Notes under the pieces: model-generated
The model's database searches: none
Seen by the model: only the letters and a program-made list of their open reading frames with translations
What the model was told of the DNA's origin: nothing
Part shown: positions 59,401-64,000 of the stretch, one piece after another
Numbering within the stretch: the stretch's first letter is position 1
Layout: each line of letters begins with the position of its first letter
Origin: Flavobacteriales bacterium
GTDB taxonomy: Bacteria; Bacteroidota; Bacteroidia; Flavobacteriales_F; PHOS-HE28
Direction: 5' to 3'
DNA length: 64,000 nt
Assembly: GCA_016710965.1 (NCBI GenBank)
Contig: JADJTW010000002.1
Span: forward strand, 124,001 to 188,000
Program-made: the position numbers and the translations under genes

Positions 59401-61730
59401 ACATCGTTGATCGTGCAGGGATCACCATCGTTGCAGCTCTGGCCAGGCACCACATTAGCCTGTGTCGGGCAGGGGTCGTCGGCATCGCAAACACCATCGT
59501 TATCGGTGTCTTGGAAGGTGCCGACGCACTGGCAGCTGGCGTTCAGCGCATCATTGGTCGTGCAAGGGTTGTTGTCGTTGCACGCGCTACCGATCTGGCC
59601 GGGAACCGTCGGGCAGCTGTCCGAGCAGTTCGGGATGCCGTCGCCATCGGTGTCGGTGTTGTCCGGTGTGCCGACGCACTGGCAGCTGGCGTTCAGCGCA
59701 TCGTTGGTCGTGCAAGGGTTGTTGTCGTTGCACGCGCTACCGATCTGGCCGGGAACCGTCGGGCAGCTGTCCGAGCAGTTCGGGATGCCGTCGCCATCGG
59801 TGTCGGTGTTGTCCGGCGTGCCGACGCACTGGCAGCTGGCGTTCAGCGCATCATTGGTCGTGCAAGGGTTGTTGTCGTTGCACGCGCTACCGATCTGGCC
59901 GGGAACCGTCGGGCAGCTGTCCGAGCAGTTCGGGATGCCGTCGCCATCGGTGTCGGTGTTGTCCGGCGTGCCGACGCACTGGCAGCTGGCGTTCAGCGCA
60001 TCATTGGTCGTGCAAGGGTTGTTGTCGTTGCACGCGCTACCGATCTGGCCGGGAACCGTCGGGCAGCTGTCCGAGCAGTTCGGGATGCCGTCGCCATCGG
60101 TGTCGGTGTTGTCCGGCGTGCCGACGCACTGGCAGCTGGCGTTCAGCGCATCGTTGGTCGTGCAAGGGTTGTTGTCGTTGCACGCGCTACCGATCTGGCC
60201 GGGAACCGTCGGGCAGCTGTCCGAGCAGTTCGGGATGCCGTCGCCATCGGTGTCGGTGTTGTCCGGCGTGCCGACGCACTGGCAGCTGGCGTTCAGCACA
60301 TCGTTGGTCGTGCAGGGTTGTTGTCGTTGCACGCGCTACCGATCTGGCCGGGAACCGTCGGGCAGCTGTCCGAGCAGTTCGGGATGCCGTCGCCATCGGT
60401 GTCGGTGTTGTCCGGCGTGCCGACGCACTGGCAGCTGGCGTTCAGCGCATCGTTGTCCGTGCAAGGGTTGTTGTCGTTGCACGCGCTACCGATCTGGCCG
60501 GGAACCGTCGGGCAGCTGTCCGAGCAGTTCGGGATGCCGTCGCCATCGGTGTCGGTGTTGTCCGGCGTGCCGACGCACTGGCAGCTGGCGTTCAGCACAT
60601 CATTGATCGTGCAGGGGTTGTTGTCGTTGCAGGTCGCTACCGATCTGGCCGGGAACCGTCGGGCAGCTGTCCGAGCAGTTCGGGATGCCGTCGCCATCGG
60701 TGTCGGTGTTGTCCGGCGTGCCGACGCACTGGCAGCTGGCGTTCAGCACATCGTTGGTCGTGCAGGGGTTGTTGTCGTTGCACGCGCTACCGATCTGGCC
60801 GGGAACCGTCGGGCAGCTGTCCGAGCAGTTCGGGATGCCGTCGCCATCGGTGTCGGTGTTATCCGGCGTGCCGACGCACTGGCAGCTGGCGTTCAGCACA
60901 TCGTTGGTCGTGCAGGGGTTGTTGTCGTTGCACGCGCTACCGATCTGGCCTGGCACCGTCGGGCAGCTGTCCGAGCAGTTCGGGATGCCGTCGCCATCGG
61001 TGTCGGTGTTGTCCGGTGTGCCGACGCAACCGCAATTGGGGGCGGTTCCGGTGTACACATCATTGATCGTACAAGGGTTATTGTCGTTGCAAGGCGTGCC
61101 GGGTAGCGCAGTACCACCAATCACACCCAGGCAATCGGGGCTGCACGCACCGATGTTCACCGCCGTTGGCTCGATGGTTCCCGTGAGGGTCTGGTTGCCG
61201 TTCAGCGCAATGAAGTAGTTGCGATTGTTCGCGCCCGTATAGCCGTCGTTGACGATGTTGAAAGCCGTGCAACCCGTGTTGTTGCTCACGGTAATCGTGA
61301 ACACCGGCGTCCATGTATTAGCAAGGAGGACCGCGCCTGTCGGTCCACATCCACCGTTATCCTCGGTTTCGCCGATCTGCACCGTGGACACGTAGCTGTA
61401 TGTGCGATACTTGAACCCGCCTGTCGTTACCATGGCCGTCGCCGAGGGCTGGAAGGCGCTATTGGGTATGGGGCACCAAGCGCTGGAACCGTTCGCTCCG
61501 AGGGTCGCAGGCGAAGAATCCGCCCAGCGCACCGTGAAGACGATATTGCTGATCACTTGGTTGAACGGATTGCCGTTGGCCTTCAATAACACATCCATCT
61601 GGTTTGCTCCTGCACCAGGAACAAGATCTATGTCCACGGACGTGGGCAACTGGGCTGATGCTCCCAGGGATAGCGCGACAGCGAGAACGGTGAGGATCCG
61701 CTTCAAAGAGGCGTTCAGAATGCTCAACAT
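56485..61730 (-). CDS. Giant cysteine-rich, calcium-loop repeat surface protein with T9SS tail (three frame breaks)
   Basis: Reconstructed from four overlapping frames as one protein of about 1750 residues. Order: signal peptide (LKRILTVLAVALSLGASAQ); a roughly 190-residue N-terminal beta domain; eleven 50-residue repeats (CQCVGTPDNTDTDGDGIPNC, DSCPTVPGQIGSACNDNNPC) with a DxDxDG calcium loop and six cysteines; related longer repeats (CAGTFQDTDSDGVCDADDPC) in 187-residue superunits; a region with GGDGMTTGGYVL; and a T9SS tail (SLSMWPNPNRGDQLNMRVEG to LVIQR). Frame breaks lie near 60631 (extra base), 60316 (GGG instead of GGGG) and 59006 (GG instead of GGG). These runs are intact in sister repeats, so sequencing indels are likely. 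Probably a stiff, disulfide- and calcium-stabilised stalk or adhesin. Confidence 0.8.
57951..59071. repeat. Tandem pair of 561-bp superunits
   Basis: The segment starting CGCAAACGCCATCGCTATCC recurs at 57951, 58512 and 59072 (spacing 561 and 560 bp; the second is one base short because of the missing G near 59006). The two full copies are nearly identical base for base, each coding for 187 residues of cysteine-rich repeats. Confidence 0.85.
59521..61020. repeat. Ten tandem 150-bp repeats
   Basis: CCGACGCACTGGCAGCTGGC starts units at 59521, 59671, 59821, 59971, 60121, 60271, 60420, 60570, 60721 and 60871; a divergent eleventh begins at 61021. Units are 150 bp except 149 (60271) and 151 (60570), which carry the indels that break the frame. 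Differences between units are single bases, for example GCATCG, GCATCA or ACATCG. Confidence 0.92.
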
Positions 61731-61804
61731 GGACTCAGGTTTTGGTAGGGGTCTGGTTTTGACTGGAATGGTCCGCCGGACAAGGGGAGGCCGACGATGG
61801 GCGA

Positions 61805-64000
61805 TCAAGGTAGTTGTTCGACTCGGACGTTCGTTGGGACCGAACCGCCAATGTTAGAAAGAATGGGGTCACGGTCGTTTCCGCCACCGACGTACTTGAC
61901 CGTTCCGTCCATGTTCGTGTCCTCTTGGTGGTAGCCAGAGACGGTATTGGTCGGAATGGACCCGCCGATCAATGAGAGAATGGGATCGCGATCATTGTTC
62001 GCGCCTGCGTAGAGCAGGTTCTGATCACGGAGAACGTTTCCGGTCCACAACATGGCCACACCGCTGTCCACCTTCCGGCCCTCGAAGCCCCATGTCGCAG
62101 TGGCCGACAGGCTGAAATCGGTGTTCACGGCGGATTGGCCGAGCGCGATGGGAGCGGCTGTCATCGTGCCGAAATGGTTCCTGTGACGAACAGCCAGATA
62201 ATAGTTGCCATCGAAGGCACGCAAGCGTAGCGTCCCACCCGAGGCGGGGATCACTTGTCCGGATCGAGTGAGCAAAGCGCTACGCGTAGCCACGATCTGG
62301 CTTGGTGTCGCAGCGCTGCGCAATTCGAGCAGGACCCAATCAACGATGGCGTTCGCACCAGTGGCAAGGAGGAGCGCCGGATCGAGCTGTTCCCCACCGC
62401 CACCGCTCGCATGCGCGAAGTTGAGCCCCGTGAAGGGTTCGGTGGTCGGTATCAAACCCGCTACTCTCAACGCATCGCTCATGAGGCCCGTGCCGCTGTT
62501 GAAGGGACCTTCGAGGATGACCTTCGGGCCCACCAACACACCATCGGTAACCGTGGCAGTGACCATTGTGCGCGCGCTGGCTGCGAACACATCATTGGTC
62601 TTCACGATCCAGTCATAGAGGTAGTAGTACATCCCTGCGGAACTCGACCCCGTGATGCTGCCCAAGGTGCCTATGGCATATGGATAGGAGACTCCTGAAC
62701 TGGACCGCCAGAGGTTCCGTGTGACTTCGGAATTATCATCGTAGGCGGTGATCCGATGCTGCGTACCAGCGGGGACATCCCAATTCACCGTGATGGTGTT
62801 CAGCCCTGAAGGGATCTCGATGAACTTCTCTGCGATGAGGTTGCCGAGCCGGTCCACAAGCACGAAATGCCGCAGGCCTAGCGTGCTGGCGTAGACCTTG
62901 AAGGACTCCAGTTTGAACGGCGCGTATGCATCGAAGAAGAGCCAGTTCTTGGTGCTCTCATAGGCCCCCGAACCGCTGTTGTCCAATTTGCCTGCATGCA
63001 CGTTCGCGCCAGCAACCGTGTTGCGTGCCTCTACCCAGTAGTTCGTCGTCGAGCTCAGCACAGGTGTAGTGAAGTTGTTGCCCGTGCCCACTTCGTTGCC
63101 GCCACTGGATGCATCGAACCAGTGGAGGTCTGATCCGGTGGCACTGAGGCCAGCTGTTGTACCGGAGAGCACGGTGGCCCCGGTTCCTACAGGCGGCGGT
63201 GGCGCCGCGAGGGAAGTGAACGTGAGCGACGGTGTGGAGAGAGAGCCGCAGGGACAAGTGACCGTGCAGGAATAAGTGCCAGCCCCGGTGATGGTGATAC
63301 TGCGCGTGGTGGCTCCGGTGCTCCATGCGTATGCCGTTCCTGGTGAAGCCGTAAGCGTCCGCGTATCGCCGGGAGCCATGGCGAGCGGTCCGCTGCTCAA
63401 GATGTTCGCCGTGCCCCCGCTGTTGGCAGGCGACTGCTGCGTAACGTTGAAAGGCATCCAGGTATAGTTGTTCTCTTCATTCTCCTCCAGGAAGTCGTCG
63501 TTCGGGTCAACGTCCATCACGATCTGATACTGGCCGTTGCAAAGCCCGGGCATGAGGTTGATCCACATGCCATCAAGATTTTCGCTGTACGTGTCGCCAT
63601 TGCCCACTTTGATACCCTGGCGAACGTCGGTGCATCCATCTCCGAAACCCAGATTGTAGTTGTTACCGAAAGCGCCGTTCAGCACGTTGGATCCCTGGTT
63701 GTACAGATGGGAGGTCTTGCAGTAGCCGGGGCTGCCCGAGCACGTGAAGAGATTGATCAGGCAATAGCCGACCTTGCCGCCGGTGGCAAGTACTGGCCAC
63801 AAGCGCGGGTCACTGACACCTGGCTGCGCAAGCCTCAATGACATCGTGCTCCAATCGTTCACGTGCTGGTGGCCGTGGGTCGCGTGGTAGGTCATCGATC
63901 CTGTCTCCACATCCGTATAGGTCATGGTACCGCTCGGGTTCTTGTGGTAGACCCGCTGATAGAGGATCTGCCTGGGCGTGAACCCGTTCGGGCAGGCGAA
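61805..64000 (-). CDS. Lysyl-oxidase-domain surface protein with duplicated NDRDPIL C-terminal motif (5' end beyond window)
   Basis: The frame stays open to the window edge (FACPNGFTPRQILYQRVYHK at the edge), so the N-terminus is missing; at least 731 residues are present. The first 170 residues are a lysyl-oxidase-like domain with the copper-binding cluster HATHGHQHVNDW, then GCTDVRQGIKVGNGDTYSE and YQIVMDVDPNDDFLEENEENNYTW. Ig-like segments follow (TASPGTAYAWSTGATTRSIT; DLHWFDASSGGNEVGTG). The C-terminus has two copies of a roughly 35-residue motif (NNDRDPILSLIGGSIPTNT, GGGNDRDPILSNIGGSVPTN) with DTNMDGTVKY and ends VRVEQLP, unlike a standard T9SS tail. It lies 74 bp upstream of the giant repeat protein. 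Confidence 0.82.
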   Translation of the reverse strand, partial: FACPNGFTPRQILYQRVYHKNPSGTMTYTDVETGSMTYHATHGHQHVNDWSTMSLRLAQPGVSDPRLWPVLATGGKVGYCLINLFTCSGSPGYCKTSHLYNQGSNVLNGAFGNNYNLGFGDGCTDVRQGIKVGNGDTYSENLDGMWINLMPGLCNGQYQIVMDVDPNDDFLEENEENNYTWMPFNVTQQSPANSGGTANILSSGPLAMAPGDTRTLTASPGTAYAWSTGATTRSITITGAGTYSCTVTCPCGSLSTPSLTFTSLAAPPPPVGTGATVLSGTTAGLSATGSDLHWFDASSGGNEVGTGNNFTTPVLSSTTNYWVEARNTVAGANVHAGKLDNSGSGAYESTKNWLFFDAYAPFKLESFKVYASTLGLRHFVLVDRLGNLIAEKFIEIPSGLNTITVNWDVPAGTQHRITAYDDNSEVTRNLWRSSSGVSYPYAIGTLGSITGSSSAGMYYYLYDWIVKTNDVFAASARTMVTATVTDGVLVGPKVILEGPFNSGTGLMSDALRVAGLIPTTEPFTGLNFAHASGGGGEQLDPALLLATGANAIVDWVLLELRSAATPSQIVATRSALLTRSGQVIPASGGTLRLRAFDGNYYLAVRHRNHFGTMTAAPIALGQSAVNTDFSLSATATWGFEGRKVDSGVAMLWTGNVLRDQNLLYAGANNDRDPILSLIGGSIPTNTVSGYHQEDTNMDGTVKYVGGGNDRDPILSNIGGSVPTNVRVEQLP

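Noticed and set aside
57220..60606. 1128-residue open frame on the plus strand opposite the repeat protein
   Set aside because: It is the antisense shadow of GC-rich tandem repeats; it has no signal peptide or family pattern, while the minus strand has a signal peptide, cysteine spacing, calcium loops and a T9SS tail.
59521..61020. Regular repeats that might suggest a CRISPR array
   Set aside because: Units are 150 bp with no unique spacers and encode in-frame protein modules.
59462..61106. Two further 530-residue plus-strand frames with Arg/Cys-rich or Ala/Val-rich repeats
   Set aside because: Same cause: three frames stay open because a 150-bp unit (divisible by 3) without stops is repeated.

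Overview
The window is a compact, GC-rich stretch of a Bacteroidota chromosome, most like a high-GC member of the Flavobacteriales. The clues are type IX secretion (PorQ, T9SS-type C-terminal tails), Bacteroidota-only families (DUF5777, DUF6089, DUF2027-Smr, DUF2279, DUF1015), a short RpoD without region 1.1, no Shine-Dalgarno usage, and start-proximal elements matching the Bacteroidota -7 box TAnnTTTG (here TAnnTT[T/C]G). I recognised no tRNA, rRNA, prophage, insertion sequence or CRISPR array.

Layout. 1-643: the tail of an unknown gene and a degraded-looking lower-GC stretch. 644-6809, minus strand: cmk, porQ, queA, lon, ruvX. 6854-15764: dapD, a GT9 glycosyltransferase and four paa-type acyl-CoA genes (paaG, paaH, paaI, paaJ), interrupted by an internally duplicated unknown protein, a YceI lipoprotein, a DUF2461 protein and an O6-alkylguanine methyltransferase. 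15828-25925: ribosomal protein L31B, a beta-helix lipoprotein, an acyl-CoA reductase divergent from a dicluster ferredoxin, then serC-serA-DUF1015-yggS and a DUF6089 barrel. 25926-29108: purC-phoH divergent from a SAM hydrolase-type enzyme. 29220-38051, all minus: an envelope module with a YceI protein, a propeller histidine kinase and a LytTR regulator upstream of a YCF48-like protein, two c-type-haem lipoproteins, an OB-fold protein, a second YceI protein and a DUF5777 barrel. 38196-44288: trxB, two exported unknowns, RNase P RNA, DUF2027-Smr, a TonB_C protein, a NUDIX hydrolase and a DUF2279 protein. 44389-56006: a 1391-residue FG-GAP/T9SS protein, a phosphohexomutase, mltG-dapF, a DegP-type protease, rpoD and a long-form GAPDH. 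56007-64000: terminators, a paired operator-like palindrome with a tiny membrane protein, a huge cysteine-rich repeat protein and a lysyl-oxidase-domain protein that runs off the end.

Three themes stand out. First, about a dozen genes have a -7 box whose last G lies only 4-6 nt before the start codon, so their mRNAs are probably leaderless; this also settles several TTG/GTG starts. Second, a direct repeat with 21-bp spacing lies about 50 and 71 bp upstream of the haem-lipoprotein gene. That is the geometry of a LytTR binding site, and a LytTR two-component system is encoded next door. Third, at least six reading-frame breaks occur, several in homopolymers or dinucleotide runs (cmk, acyl-CoA reductase, a small membrane protein, three in the repeat protein). 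The pattern suggests uncorrected long-read indels rather than real pseudogenes, so these genes are annotated here as reconstructed.
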